This document shows, in pieces, positions 8,200-17,775 of a stretch of DNA of 64,000 nucleotides (position 1 is its first letter; each line of letters starts with the position of its first letter). Origin of the DNA: Janthinobacterium tructae (GTDB lineage: Bacteria; Pseudomonadota; Gammaproteobacteria; Burkholderiales; Burkholderiaceae_D). The notes beneath the pieces were generated by a model. The model searched no databases and was not told where the DNA came from. It saw only the letters and a program-made list of their open reading frames with translations. The position numbers and the translations under genes are program-made. The stretch is from assembly GCF_006517255.1 (NCBI RefSeq), contig NZ_CP041185.1, forward strand, positions 6,200,001 through 6,264,000, given 5' to 3'.

Positions 8200-9633
8200 A
8201 TGAGCAATACACTCGCCTCTCCGTCCCTGCCTTTGCTGTCGCGCGCCTCGGGCGAAACGCTGATCGACCAGATCGTGCGCTCGCTGGCGGCGCGCATCGA
8301 CGACAAGCTGCTGCGCGGCGGCGCGCGCATGCCTTCGATCCGCCAGTGCGCCGCCAGCCTGGAAGTGTCGTGCGCCACGGTGGTGGCCAGCTACGACAAG
8401 CTGGTGGCGCGCGGCTACCTCGAATCGCGGCGCGGTGCCGGCTTTTTCGTGCGCGAGCGCTCGCCGCTGAACGTGCCGGCGCCGCCTGCTGGCGCGCAGG
8501 ACGCGGCGGCGCAGCCGATGGACGTGGTCTGGCTGATCCGTAACATGTTCCGCCAGACGCCGGTCATCCCCGCGCCCGGCTCCGGCATGCTGCCCGCCGA
8601 GTGGCTCGATGGCGACCTGGTGGCGCGCGCTTTGCGCGACGTCAGCCGCCAGCCCGGCAGTTTGCTGCTGGGCTATGGCGCGCCGCAGGGATTCCTGCCG
8701 CTGCGCCAGCAGTTGCAGCTGAAGCTGGCGGGGCTGGAAATCGCCTGTCCGCCCGAGCAGATCGTCACCACGGTGGGCGTGATGCAGGCACTGGACCTGG
8801 TGGCGCGCGAGTTTGCCCGTCCCGGCGAGACCATTTTTGTCGACGATCCCGCCTACTGGCTGATGTTCGGCGCCTTTTCCGCCATGGGCATGCACGTCAT
8901 CGGCATCCCGCGCCTGGGGGATGGCCCCGATATCGCCGTGCTGGCCGAGCTGGCGGCCTTGCACCGTCCCAGGCTGTATGTGATCAACTCGGTGCTGCAC
9001 AACCCCAGCTCGACGTCGCTGTCGGCGGCCAAGGCGTTCCAGGTGCTGCGCCTGGCCGAACAGCACGATTTCCTCGTCGTCGAAGACGATATCTATTGCG
9101 ACATGCATCCCGGCGGCGAGGTGCAGCCGGCCACGCGCCTGGCCGCGCTGGACCAGCTGCGCCGCGTGATCTATCTGGGCGGCTTTTCCAAGAGCCTGGC
9201 GGCGAACCTGCGCGTGGGCTTTATCGCCACGTCGCCCGAGCGGGCGCAGCGCCTGGCCGACCGCAAGATGCTGGCCACCTTGACCACCAGCGACATCGGC
9301 GAGCGCGTGGTGTATAAAATCCTTTCGCAGGGCCTGTACCGCAAGCATGCCGAGCGCCTGCGCGCGCGGCTCGACAAGGTGCGCGAGGGTAGCTACCGCA
9401 AGGCCGAACAGGCGGGCTTGCGCTTCGACCCTGCGCCGGCCGGCATGTTCGTGTGGGCCGATGCGGGCTGCGACACGAACCTGCTGGCCGAAAAGGCGCT
9501 GGCCGAGGGGCTGGTGCTGGCGCCGGGCAGCCTGTTTTCGCCGCGCCAGCTGCCGTCGACCCGCATGCGCCTGAACCTGGCCACGGTGCAGGACCAGCGC
9601 GTCTGGGATTTCTTGGGCCGCGCGCTGGGATAA
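8200..9633 (+). CDS. MocR-family regulator: GntR winged helix fused to an aminotransferase domain
   Basis: 477 residues. Residues about 15-85 are a GntR-type winged helix-turn-helix (GGARMPSIRQCAASLEVSCAT, then YDKLVARGYLESRRGAGFFV). The remainder is a fold-type I aminotransferase domain with the PLP Lys in YLGGFSKSLAANLRVG. Such proteins use PLP or an amino-acid aldimine as effector. The start at 8200 has no obvious ribosome site, so a leaderless or weakly translated message is possible. It is divergent from an EamA exporter, the likely target. Confidence 0.92.
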   Translation: MSNTLASPSLPLLSRASGETLIDQIVRSLAARIDDKLLRGGARMPSIRQCAASLEVSCATVVASYDKLVARGYLESRRGAGFFVRERSPLNVPAPPAGAQDAAAQPMDVVWLIRNMFRQTPVIPAPGSGMLPAEWLDGDLVARALRDVSRQPGSLLLGYGAPQGFLPLRQQLQLKLAGLEIACPPEQIVTTVGVMQALDLVAREFARPGETIFVDDPAYWLMFGAFSAMGMHVIGIPRLGDGPDIAVLAELAALHRPRLYVINSVLHNPSSTSLSAAKAFQVLRLAEQHDFLVVEDDIYCDMHPGGEVQPATRLAALDQLRRVIYLGGFSKSLAANLRVGFIATSPERAQRLADRKMLATLTTSDIGERVVYKILSQGLYRKHAERLRARLDKVREGSYRKAEQAGLRFDPAPAGMFVWADAGCDTNLLAEKALAEGLVLAPGSLFSPRQLPSTRMRLNLATVQDQRVWDFLGRALG

Positions 9634-9667
9634 GGCGCCGCGTGAATGCATCGCGTGAAACGGGGGC

Positions 9668-9695
9668 CTTGAAATCGCTTATATAATCCCCAACT
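9668..9695 (+). promoter_or_regulatory. Sigma32 (RpoH) heat-shock promoter of htpG
   Basis: CTTGAAA at 9668-9674, 13 bases, then CCCCAACT at 9688-9695. This closely matches the sigma32 consensus (CTTGAAA, N11-16, CCCCATNT) and lies 40 bases upstream of htpG, itself a classical heat-shock gene. Confidence 0.8.
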
Positions 9696-9734
9696 CCGTA
9701 GCATCCGTCCCATCCACAAGACTATGAGGTAAAA

Positions 9735-11654
9735 ATGGCTGTCTCCGAAAAGCAAACCCTGGGTTTTCAGACCGAAGTGAAGCAAATGCTGCACCTGATG
9801 ATCCATTCCCTGTACTCGAACAAGGAAATCTTCCTGCGCGAACTGATCTCGAACGCGTCCGACGCGGCCGACAAATTGCGCTTCGAAGCGATCGATAACG
9901 ACGCCCTGTATGGCAACGATAACGAATTGAAGATCAAGGTCAGCTTCGACAAGGATGCGCGCACCATCACCATTTCCGACAACGGCATCGGCATGACCCG
10001 TGACGAGGCGATCTCGCACCTGGGCACCATCGCCAAGTCGGGCACCAAGGAATTCTTCGGCAAGCTGTCGGGCGACCAGCAGCAGGACGCGGCCCTGATC
10101 GGCCAGTTCGGCGTGGGCTTCTATTCAGGCTTCATCGTCGCCGACAAGATCACCGTTGAAACGCGCCGCGCCGGTGCGGACGCGTCCGAAGGCGTGCGCT
10201 GGGAATCGGCCGGCGAAGGCGATTACAGCATCGAAACCATCGAAAAAACGGGCCGCGGCACGGACATCATCCTGCACCTGCGCGAAGGCGAGGACGAATT
10301 GCTGTCGAGCTGGAAGATCAAGTCCATCATCCGCAAGTACTCGGACCATATCTCGCTGCCGATCGTGATGCAGAAGGAAGAGTGGGACGAGGAGAAAAAA
10401 GAAACCGTCCTGAAAGACGAATTCGAAACCGTCAACCAGGCCAGCGCACTGTGGGCCCGCAACAAGGCCGACATCACGCCGGAACAGTACGACGAATTCT
10501 ACAAGCACGTCTCGCACGACTTCCAGTCGCCGCTCACGCACACGCACAACCGCGTGGAAGGGCGCAGCGAATACACGCAGCTGCTGTACATCCCGGCCAA
10601 GGCGCCGTTCGACATGTGGGACCGCAACAAGCGCGGCGGTATCAAGCTGTACGTCAAGCGCGTCTTCATCATGGACGATGCCGAGCAGCTGATGCCGACC
10701 TATTTGCGCTTCGTGCGCGGGGTGATCGACTCGGCCGACCTGCCGCTGAACGTGTCGCGTGAAATCCTGCAGGAATCGCGCGACGTCAAGGTGATCCGCG
10801 AAGGCTCGACCAAGCGCGTGCTGGGCATGCTGGAAGAACTGGCGAATGCGGACGAGCAGGACAAGAAGGACAAATACGCCGTCTTCTGGAAGGAATTCGG
10901 CCAGGTGCTGAAAGAAGGCATCGGCGAAGATGCGGCCAACAAGGAACGCCTGGCCAAGCTGCTGCGCTTTGCCTCGACCGCCAACGACAGCGACGGGCAA
11001 ATCACCTCGTTCGCCGATTACGTGGCGCGCATGAAGGAAGGCCAGGACAAGATCTATTACGTCACGGCCGACAACTATGCTGCCGCCAAGAACAGCCCGC
11101 ACCTGGAAATCTTCCGCAAGAAGGGCGTCGAAGTGCTGCTGCTGACGGACCGTGTCGATGAATGGATGCTGTCGTTTATCCAGGACTTCGAAGGCAAGGA
11201 ACTGGTCTCCGTCGCCAAGGGCGGCCTGGACCTGGGCGCGCTGGAAGACGAGGCGGAAAAGAAAGAGCACGAAGAAACGGAAACCTCGTACGCCGACCTG
11301 GTGGGCAAGATGAAGGCCGTGCTGGCCGACAAGGCGAAGGACGTGCGCGTGACGTTCCGCCTGACCGATTCGCCAGCGTGTCTGGTGGCCGATGAAAATG
11401 AATTGTCGGGCAACCTGCTGCGCATGCTCAAAGCTGCTGGCCAGAGCGCGCCGGAATCGAAGCCGATTCTGGAAATCAATCCGAACCACCCGCTGGTGAC
11501 GCGCCTGAAATACGAAGATGCGCAAGGCGGCAAATTCGGCGACTGGGCCAACATCCTGTTCGACCAGGCCATGCTGGCCGAAGGCGGCTCGCTGGCCGAT
11601 CCTGCCAGTTTCGTGAAACGCCTCAACGAATTGCTGCTCAATACAGCGAAGTAA
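9735..11654 (+). CDS. htpG: Molecular chaperone HtpG (bacterial Hsp90)
   Basis: 639 residues, the normal length. Hsp90 signatures are plain: [20 protein letters not shown] at the N-terminus, the ATP-site helix [32 protein letters not shown] and [15 protein letters not shown]. The middle and C-terminal dimerisation domains follow. It is a cytoplasmic ATP-dependent dimeric chaperone that remodels client proteins. The ATG follows GAGGTAAAA. A sigma32-type promoter lies directly upstream and a strong terminator downstream, so it is a single-gene heat-shock unit. Confidence 0.98.
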   Translation: MAVSEKQTLGFQTEVKQMLHLMIHSLYSNKEIFLRELISNASDAADKLRFEAIDNDALYGNDNELKIKVSFDKDARTITISDNGIGMTRDEAISHLGTIAKSGTKEFFGKLSGDQQQDAALIGQFGVGFYSGFIVADKITVETRRAGADASEGVRWESAGEGDYSIETIEKTGRGTDIILHLREGEDELLSSWKIKSIIRKYSDHISLPIVMQKEEWDEEKKETVLKDEFETVNQASALWARNKADITPEQYDEFYKHVSHDFQSPLTHTHNRVEGRSEYTQLLYIPAKAPFDMWDRNKRGGIKLYVKRVFIMDDAEQLMPTYLRFVRGVIDSADLPLNVSREILQESRDVKVIREGSTKRVLGMLEELANADEQDKKDKYAVFWKEFGQVLKEGIGEDAANKERLAKLLRFASTANDSDGQITSFADYVARMKEGQDKIYYVTADNYAAAKNSPHLEIFRKKGVEVLLLTDRVDEWMLSFIQDFEGKELVSVAKGGLDLGALEDEAEKKEHEETETSYADLVGKMKAVLADKAKDVRVTFRLTDSPACLVADENELSGNLLRMLKAAGQSAPESKPILEINPNHPLVTRLKYEDAQGGKFGDWANILFDQAMLAEGGSLADPASFVKRLNELLLNTAK

Positions 11655-11674
11655 TCGCCGCCGCATGCCTAAAA

Positions 11675-11706
11675 CGTAGGTCGGATTAGCGCAGCGTAAT
11701 CCGACA
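11675..11706. repeat. REP-like palindrome, copy 1
   Basis: CGTAGG precedes an inverted repeat, GTCGGATTA / TAATCCGAC, with an 8-base centre. The same core recurs at 43537, 43588, 46559, 50124, 50294 and, with GGCTTA/TAAGC variants, at 60736 and 60789. All copies lie between or at the ends of genes. Confidence 0.75.
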
Positions 11707-11730
11707 CGGCGGCGGTGACCGATGTACTGA

Positions 11731-11766
11731 AGCCGGCCCTTTCCTCGTGAAAGGGCCGGCTTTTTC
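11731..11766 (+). terminator. Rho-independent terminator after htpG
   Basis: A perfect 13-bp stem, AGCCGGCCCTTTC / GAAAGGGCCGGCT, with a CTCGT loop runs into a T-rich tract. It ends just before the next gene's ribosome site. Confidence 0.85.
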
Positions 11767-11779
11767 TTTAAGGGGCCTC

Positions 11780-12145
11780 ATGAAGATCCGCTGGATGGCT
11801 GGCCTGGGCGCGCACGCGCTGGGCTGCCTGCTGTTTATTGTGTTGAGCTGGCTGGGGTTTTTCCTGTACACGCAGCTGTTCGGCAGCCTTGGCTCGCGCG
11901 GCGTGGCCGGTGGCCTGGCCCTGCTGCTGGTGTTCTACGTGTATGCGGGCACGAATCTGCTGCTGGCGCTGCTGCCACCCGGCTGGTGGAAGCCTGTGCT
12001 GTGTGGCTTGCTGGGCGCAGCCGTGCTTGCGTATCTGCTGCCGCAGCATCCGCTGCGGGCCATCTACTTCAGCGTGCTGTCGGGCGGCTTGAGCTGGCTG
12101 GCCGTGCTGGCCAGCGCGCGCCTAATCCAATTCCTGCGCGGCTGA
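11780..12145 (+). CDS. Small hypothetical membrane protein
   Basis: 121 residues from the ATG at 11780, preceded by AAGGGG. An earlier in-frame GTG lies inside the htpG terminator and is unlikely. The protein has about four hydrophobic segments (near residues 8-30, 38-58, 62-82 and 88-112) and little else. I do not recognise a family. Its last 24 bases overlap the 3' end of the convergent hydrolase gene. Confidence 0.65.
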   Translation: MKIRWMAGLGAHALGCLLFIVLSWLGFFLYTQLFGSLGSRGVAGGLALLLVFYVYAGTNLLLALLPPGWWKPVLCGLLGAAVLAYLLPQHPLRAIYFSVLSGGLSWLAVLASARLIQFLRG

Positions 12146-12862
12146 CAGGCCCGTGAGAAAAGCGGCGACGGCCTCGGCGGCCGCTGCCGGCGCCGCCTGC
12201 AGCAGCATGTGCGGCGCGTCGATATCGACCAGCTGCGTGCCGGGCGCCTGCCGCAGTATCTGCAGGGCGTTTGCCGGCGGCACCAGACGGTCGTGGCGTG
12301 CGCGCAAATACAGCACGGGCAGGCTGCCGCGCGCGAAGCTGGGTGAGGCGTCCTTTTCCCGTATTTCCAGCACGGCGCGCAGGCGCTGGCGCAGCACGCT
12401 GGGCGGCACTTGCGCCAGCGCCGCTGCCAGTTCCGCCTGCAGTGGCGGCGTGGCGTAGGGCGTCAGCAATGCCTGGCGCAGGGCGAAGCCGGGCAGGGTG
12501 CCGAAGGGGATCAAGTCCAGCAGGTGGCGCAGCGGTGCCAGCAGCGGGCGCGGATTGCGCACGAATGAACAGCACAGGATCAGGGCGCGCATGCCGGGCG
12601 GTGGATCGGCGCGCAGGGCGGCCCCCAGCGGCCCGGAAAACGATTCGGCCAGCACGACGAAAGGGCGGTTGCGCGGCAAGCGTTCGCGCACGAACGCTTC
12701 CAGCGCCGCATAGTCGAGTGGTGTGGCCGGATAGGCGATGGCCTGGGTGGCGATGGCGCTTTGCGCGCGCAAGGCGGCGTCAAAACGCTGGAATAGCCGG
12801 GCCGTGCCATCCATGCCGGGCAGGAGGACAAGCAGGGGCGGGGCGTGGGTCGGTGTCGTCAT
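12122..12862 (-). CDS. Alpha/beta-fold hydrolase
   Basis: 246 residues from the ATG at 12860-12862. In-frame ATGs 3-4 codons upstream are also possible, and none has a good ribosome site. Fold features are LLVLLPGMDGTARLF at the N-terminus (oxyanion region), the nucleophile elbow AESFSG (Ser), an acid residue in RARHDRLVPP and His in DIDAPHMLL. All three catalytic residues are in the expected order. The substrate is unknown. It converges on the small membrane protein with a 24-base overlap. Confidence 0.82.
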   Translation of the reverse strand: MTTPTHAPPLLVLLPGMDGTARLFQRFDAALRAQSAIATQAIAYPATPLDYAALEAFVRERLPRNRPFVVLAESFSGPLGAALRADPPPGMRALILCCSFVRNPRPLLAPLRHLLDLIPFGTLPGFALRQALLTPYATPPLQAELAAALAQVPPSVLRQRLRAVLEIREKDASPSFARGSLPVLYLRARHDRLVPPANALQILRQAPGTQLVDIDAPHMLLQAAPAAAAEAVAAFLTGLSAAQELD

Positions 12863-12996
12863 TGCGGCCATCATAACAGCCGCACCGGCGCAGGCGCCGT
12901 CCGCCAGCCGCACCGCATGGGGGCTGGCGCCATGCTAGAATCGCCAGCGCGCCATGCGTGGCCGTGATCGCGGCCAAATCCCCGACAGACAGAATC

Positions 12997-14034
12997 ATGC
13001 ATATCATCTTTTCGAACTATCGCACCCTGGGCGGCGTCTTGCTGGCAGCGGCCTGCGTCCTTTCCCAGCCTGCCGGTGCCAAGGCGGCACCCTCGGCACC
13101 GGCCGGGAAAAGCCTGTCCTCGCTGCTGGCCGGCGGCCCTTTGCCGCGCCTGAGCGATGACCCGCAAGTGCGCGCCGCGCTGTTCGATTTTTTCGGTTAC
13201 GCGCGCGGCAGCTACACGGAAGACGATGAATTGCTGCTGGCGCAGGCGCTCGAAGCGATCAGCGAAAAGCGCGACGCCACGCGTACCGCGCTGGCCGATG
13301 GCCGCCAGTTGCTGGCGTCGATGAATGACCGCAAGCAGGGCCGCGAACGGGGCGCCATGCTGCTCGACAAGCGCGGCGTCATCCTCGCCTTTGGCCTGGT
13401 CAACGGACATTGCCACCTGGAGGGCCAGCCGCTGGCGAAAGTCTGCAATCCCGATCCGAATGCGGTACTGACGGTATTCCACCGCAAGGGCATGCTGGTC
13501 GGCGACGCGGCGCCCCTGCTGGCCTGGGCCCGGCAATTGCCGCCCATGCTGGCGCTGATCGCGGGCGACAAGGAAGCGGGCGCCGATGGGCAGAAGATCG
13601 CCAGCGTCGAGTATGTGCTGGCGCAGCCGGCCTTGCCTGGCTGGAACCGCGCCCAGCTGCCGCCGGCCTATCCGCCGGCGCTGTTGCCGCTGCTGCTAGA
13701 TAAATCCACGGTGCTGACGTCGGCCGGCGCCGGCGTGTTTGCCTATCCGCTCACGCTCAAGGGCAAGAAACAGAACAATGTGCTGGACCATGCCGAAGGC
13801 CGCCCGCCGCGCGACCTGGAAGTGGCGTTGCGCAGCTATGCCAGCTTCGATGCGGTGGTCGAGCGCTACCGCCAGCTGGCCAAGGGCGCCAGGCTGCAGC
13901 GCAATGAGCGCACGGCCTACCTCGATGGCGACATGGGGCAGGGCAGCTACCGCGTCTACATCCGCAACACGGGTGTGGATGGCGTGATGATCGACGTGGC
14001 GCTATGGCAGCGCAAGCTGGCGGCCGGCCGCTGA
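12997..14034 (+). CDS. Secreted or periplasmic protein of unknown function
   Basis: 345 residues from the ATG at 12997. A GTG 39 bases earlier is in frame, but the ATG gives a proper signal peptide: a short N-region, a hydrophobic core TLGGVLLAAACVL, and Ala-rich cleavage near residue 30. The mature protein has no motif I recognise. It contains two Cys (GHCHLEG, KVCNPD) that could form a disulphide and a Tyr-rich C-terminus. The gene ends two bases from the convergent LRR gene, with no room for a terminator. Function unassigned. Confidence 0.65.
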   Translation: MHIIFSNYRTLGGVLLAAACVLSQPAGAKAAPSAPAGKSLSSLLAGGPLPRLSDDPQVRAALFDFFGYARGSYTEDDELLLAQALEAISEKRDATRTALADGRQLLASMNDRKQGRERGAMLLDKRGVILAFGLVNGHCHLEGQPLAKVCNPDPNAVLTVFHRKGMLVGDAAPLLAWARQLPPMLALIAGDKEAGADGQKIASVEYVLAQPALPGWNRAQLPPAYPPALLPLLLDKSTVLTSAGAGVFAYPLTLKGKKQNNVLDHAEGRPPRDLEVALRSYASFDAVVERYRQLAKGARLQRNERTAYLDGDMGQGSYRVYIRNTGVDGVMIDVALWQRKLAAGR

Positions 14035-14036
14035 TT

Positions 14037-15068
14037 TTAGTCAGGGCGCGCTTGTTCGTAGCCCAGTTGCACCAGCTGCGCGGCGATGGCGTCGTCGCGT
14101 GTTTTCCTGCCGGTGCGCAGGCGCGCATGCGTCAGGGACGCGGGCAAGCCTTGCGCCAGCAACGCGTCGATGTCGAGCATGGTCTCGGATGCCGACAGCT
14201 GGCGCAGGGCGGGCAAGGTGGCCAAGCCGGGCAGGCTGTCGAGCGTCTTGCAGGTGTGCAGGTCCAGGCGTTCGAGCACGGGATTGGGTCCCAGCGCGAT
14301 GTGCCGCAGCTTGATCTGGTCTTCCACCCATAGCGCCTGCAGCAGGGGAAAACGGCCGATATCGCCCAGCGTTTCCAGGCCGCGCACGCGTACCACTTCC
14401 AGTTTCTTCAACAGCGGCGCCTCGATGTGCGCGAGCGATTCGCGGCCACCCAGCTGCAACAGCAGCCTGTCCAGGCGGGCCATCTCCGAGATAAAATCCA
14501 GCGCTACCTTGTTCTTGATGCGGTACAGCGACAGCTCGTGCAGCGCCGGCACGCTGGCCAGGGTGTCGATGTGCTGGTGGTGGCCCTCGACGACCAGGCT
14601 GGCCAGGTGCGCATAGTGGCGCAGGGGCGCCAGATCGATATTGTTCCTGGCCGACTCGCCCAGGTTCAGGTATTCGAGGCCGCGCAAATTGTCCAGCTGC
14701 AGGATGTCGGCTTGCGCCAGCTCGTACACGCCCAGGCTCAGGCGCTTCAGGTGGCGCAGCTCGCCCAACGCTTCCAGATGGATGGCTTGCCGGTGGCAGT
14801 CGATGGACAGGCTGGCCACATGCGGTAGCGCGCGCAGGATGCGGGCATCGAACAGCTTCGGGTCATAGCCGTAGAGGCGGATGGTCAGCGCCGTGCCGCA
14901 GCTGGCGGCCAGGGCGTCGAGCTCGGCCAGCAGCGGCTCCGGCTCGCCCAGGGTATTGAACTGCACCAGCACCTGCTGGCCGCTGGCGATGGCGGCGCGG
15001 ATCGCCCCGGCGTCGATGCGCTCGGGGTTCTGGATGCACTGCCGCTGTCTTGCTTGCGTCATGGTCAC
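14037..15068 (-). CDS. Leucine-rich-repeat-like protein
   Basis: 343 residues. Leu-rich segments repeat at about 20-24 residues through most of the chain (for example LRHLKRLSLG, LRGLEYLNLGES, LHELSLYRI, LKKLEVVRVRG, LERLDLHTC), as in LRR solenoids. There is no signal peptide, so it is probably cytoplasmic. The start GTG overlaps the stop of the upstream gene (GTGA), with an ATG two codons on, so the two genes are translationally coupled. A partner role with the MORN-repeat protein is likely but undefined. Confidence 0.7.
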   Translation of the reverse strand: MTMTQARQRQCIQNPERIDAGAIRAAIASGQQVLVQFNTLGEPEPLLAELDALAASCGTALTIRLYGYDPKLFDARILRALPHVASLSIDCHRQAIHLEALGELRHLKRLSLGVYELAQADILQLDNLRGLEYLNLGESARNNIDLAPLRHYAHLASLVVEGHHQHIDTLASVPALHELSLYRIKNKVALDFISEMARLDRLLLQLGGRESLAHIEAPLLKKLEVVRVRGLETLGDIGRFPLLQALWVEDQIKLRHIALGPNPVLERLDLHTCKTLDSLPGLATLPALRQLSASETMLDIDALLAQGLPASLTHARLRTGRKTRDDAIAAQLVQLGYEQARPD

Positions 15069-17119
15069 AGTCCTATCGGATAGTCCACCTGCCTTGGTGG
15101 CGGGCAGCCTTGCGGCCCAGGGAACGTCTGCTTGCCCGTGTCATCGTAGCGCTTGCCGCACTCGACGAGCACGCGTTTGCGGAAGGTGTAGACGCTGGCC
15201 ACCTTGCCGTTCGGGTGGTAGCAGATATTGTCGCCATCGCGGTCGGCCGAGGCGTAACTGATCATCGACTCGCCATTCACCGTGCGCGTGCTGTGGCCGC
15301 TGCGCGGCTCCGTGCATTTGAGCTGGCCGCTTGGATAATACGCGTTGAAGACGGAAGTGTCGGCGGCGCGGTCGACCAGCAATTCGTCCTTGCGCTTGCC
15401 GTCCGGGTAGTTCGAATAGCCTTCCTGGCGCTGGCCGTACTGGAAGGCGTAGTAGTACTGCGGCTTGCCGTCCGGGTAGTACATGTGGTGGTACTCGCAC
15501 ACATCGTCGCGCGTGCTGCCGTCCTCCTTGAAGGTGCAGCGGTGGATGTCGTTGAGCAGCTGGCCGTCTTCATAGTACTCGCGCAGGTGCGTGAGCAGGC
15601 GCCCCTGGTCGATGACGGCCAGGCGTTCCGGCTTGCCGTTCGGGTAGTAGCGCGCGTCCAGGCCCTGCTTCTTGCCCTTGTCCCACAGCGTGTCGAGGCG
15701 CAGGATTTTGCCGCTGTCGTCGAACGCCTGTTCGCGCCCGTCCAGCTGGCCGTTGCGGTAGGTGGCCGTGTAGATCAGGTATTCCTTGCCGGCCGGGCCC
15801 AGATAGCGCGTGCGACTGCCATCGAGCACGCCCGCCTGGTAATGGTCGCGCTGGCGCAGCGCGCCTTGCGCATCCGTGTCGAGGGCCTCGCCCTGTTTTT
15901 TGCCTTTCACAAAAGTGACGCTTTGCGTGACCTTGTCCTTGAGCTTGAGCTTCCACGGCCCGTCGCGCAAGCCGTCGATGAAGCTGCCGTCACCGTCTTG
16001 CGTGATCCATGCGCCATGGCGCGTGCCGTTGACGTAGTTGCCGCGCGTTTGCAGCTTGCCGCCCATGCTGCGCTCGTGCGGGCCATTCAGCTGGCCGCCC
16101 GCGTAGGTGTCGAAACCCGTCACTTCCTCTGCATCGGCATAGTTGACGACCGTCCAGCGGCCTTCGCGCTTGCCGGCCCGGTACATGCCGCTCTCGCTTT
16201 GCTTGGGATAGTTGAAGGACCACAGGCCTTCCTGCAGGCCGTTGACGAAATGGCCTTTTTCGCTGCCTTCATGCATGCCTTCGCGCACCCACAGTCCCTG
16301 GCGCTTGCCTTTCACGTACTGGCCCCGCTCGACGACCGAGCCGTCGTCCCAGGCCAGGCTGTAGATGACGGACGGGCCGTCCTGGCTGCCCGTGAATTGC
16401 TGCGGCGCCGTTTCCCACGTCACTTGCCACAGGCGGTAATTGGGCAGGATGCCGGCGCCCGCATCGCTGTACAGGGTGTAGCTGGCGGTGAGAAAACGCT
16501 CGCCTTTTTTCTGGAAGGTTTTCTTGTAGGTGATGGCGTCCTTGCCGCCTGCCGCCACGGGTTTGCCGTCATCGCTGTAGTAGCCGACGATGGTGCCTTG
16601 CGTATGGTCGATGGCGTCGACATCCGCATTGCCGCTCTTGCCCCGCGCGACGCTGTAATCCATCGGTGCCAGTTTTGCCAGCGCGGCCTTGACCTGCCCC
16701 GCATTGGGAGCGGCGCTTTGCGCGGCGATGCGGTTCAGTGCCGGCTGCAAGCCGTCCAGGCGCCGGTATTTGCCGGAGCTGCGGTGGTAGCGGTAGGCGC
16801 GCAAGCCGTTCTTGTCACCCTGGCGGAACAGCACCAGCATGGTTTGCACGCTGTCGTCCGTTTCCTTGTCCAGCGAGGCGTAGAAGACGGAGCGGATGAC
16901 GGCGTTGCCGAACTGGTCGAGCAAAATGGCTTTTGCGCTGCTGCTTTTGCACTCGCAGTAATAGCCGTTGACGCCCTCTTTTTCCTTGAGAAAGGCGACG
17001 TCAGCCCCGCTGTCCTGCGATGCATTGATGGCGGGGTGGGCGAGGCTCTTGCCTTCGTAGAAGGGCGCGCCGTGGGCGAGGGCGGAGCAGAGAAGCAGGG
17101 GCAAAAGCAGACGTTTCAT
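15065..17119 (-). CDS. Secreted MORN/YwqK-type repeat protein
   Basis: 684 residues from the ATG at 17117-17119. An upstream in-frame start would bury the signal peptide MKRLLLPLLLCSALAHGAP. The middle contains at least six tandem MORN-like units (GQYVKGKRQGLW, GHFVNGLQEGLW, GMYRAGKREGRW, GNYVNGTRHGAW, GSFIDGLRDGPW, VTFVKGKKQGEA). The C-terminal third has YwqK-type units with YPNGK/YPDGK/YPSGQ cores. Such repeats form beta-hairpin stacks that bind partners. The N-terminal about 250 residues are unrecognised. It overlaps the LRR gene by four bases. Confidence 0.75.
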   Translation of the reverse strand: MKRLLLPLLLCSALAHGAPFYEGKSLAHPAINASQDSGADVAFLKEKEGVNGYYCECKSSSAKAILLDQFGNAVIRSVFYASLDKETDDSVQTMLVLFRQGDKNGLRAYRYHRSSGKYRRLDGLQPALNRIAAQSAAPNAGQVKAALAKLAPMDYSVARGKSGNADVDAIDHTQGTIVGYYSDDGKPVAAGGKDAITYKKTFQKKGERFLTASYTLYSDAGAGILPNYRLWQVTWETAPQQFTGSQDGPSVIYSLAWDDGSVVERGQYVKGKRQGLWVREGMHEGSEKGHFVNGLQEGLWSFNYPKQSESGMYRAGKREGRWTVVNYADAEEVTGFDTYAGGQLNGPHERSMGGKLQTRGNYVNGTRHGAWITQDGDGSFIDGLRDGPWKLKLKDKVTQSVTFVKGKKQGEALDTDAQGALRQRDHYQAGVLDGSRTRYLGPAGKEYLIYTATYRNGQLDGREQAFDDSGKILRLDTLWDKGKKQGLDARYYPNGKPERLAVIDQGRLLTHLREYYEDGQLLNDIHRCTFKEDGSTRDDVCEYHHMYYPDGKPQYYYAFQYGQRQEGYSNYPDGKRKDELLVDRAADTSVFNAYYPSGQLKCTEPRSGHSTRTVNGESMISYASADRDGDNICYHPNGKVASVYTFRKRVLVECGKRYDDTGKQTFPGPQGCPPPRQVDYPIGL

Positions 17120-17215
17120 CGTGGGGCTGGCGCCGGAGCGCCGCAATGGAAAGGCCACGATTCTGCCTGTGTTCTTACTTGTGGGCAAATGCGGATCTAT
17201 CGTGCGCGCCCCCGT

Positions 17216-17761
17216 TCAGGCCTGGTGCGCGGCGCAAAAATCGAGCAGCAGCTGTTCGCCGTCCGGCCAGGGACCGTAGCCGGCGTCGCCGTTGATATGG
17301 CCGGCGTCGCCGATCATGGTGAAATCGCTGCCCCAGGCGCTGGCAAACGCGCGTGCCCGTGCGAAGCTGACGTAGGGATCATCGCCGCTGGCCACCACCA
17401 GGCTGGGAAACGGCAAGGCTTGCAGCGGCATGGGCGAGAAACCCGTGGTGCCGGCGGGGTAGGAAGGCGCTTCCACATCACTGGGGGCGACCAGGAAGGC
17501 GCCGGCGATCTTGTGCGGTGAACCGCTGGCCGCCCAATGGGCCACCAGCGTGCAGGCCAGGCTGTGCGCCGCCAGCACGGGCGCTCGCTCGCAGGTGGCG
17601 ATGGCGCGGTCGAGCTCCGCCACCCATTCGTCCTTGTCCGGCGTCTGCCATTGCCCATGCGGCACGCGCGACCATTGCGGGTGGCGCGCTTCCCAATGGG
17701 TTTGCCAGTGCTGCGGCCCGGAGTTCCACAGGCCGGCCAGGGTCAGGACGAGAGGCGACAT
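17216..17761 (-). CDS. RBBP9/YdeN-family serine hydrolase
   Basis: 181 residues, normal for the family. N-terminal TLAGLWNSGPQHWQTHWE is typical. The triad is visible: Ser in the elbow AAHSLAC, Asp in ASGDDPYVS and His in GDAGHINGDAGYGPWP. The gene starts 14 bases after kynA, so it belongs to the kyn operon. The operon lacks the usual metal-dependent kynurenine formamidase KynB. This hydrolase sits where a formamidase would be expected, but whether it replaces KynB is speculation. Confidence 0.88.
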   Translation of the reverse strand: MSPLVLTLAGLWNSGPQHWQTHWEARHPQWSRVPHGQWQTPDKDEWVAELDRAIATCERAPVLAAHSLACTLVAHWAASGSPHKIAGAFLVAPSDVEAPSYPAGTTGFSPMPLQALPFPSLVVASGDDPYVSFARARAFASAWGSDFTMIGDAGHINGDAGYGPWPDGEQLLLDFCAAHQA

Positions 17762-17775
17762 CGATGCTCCTTAAA

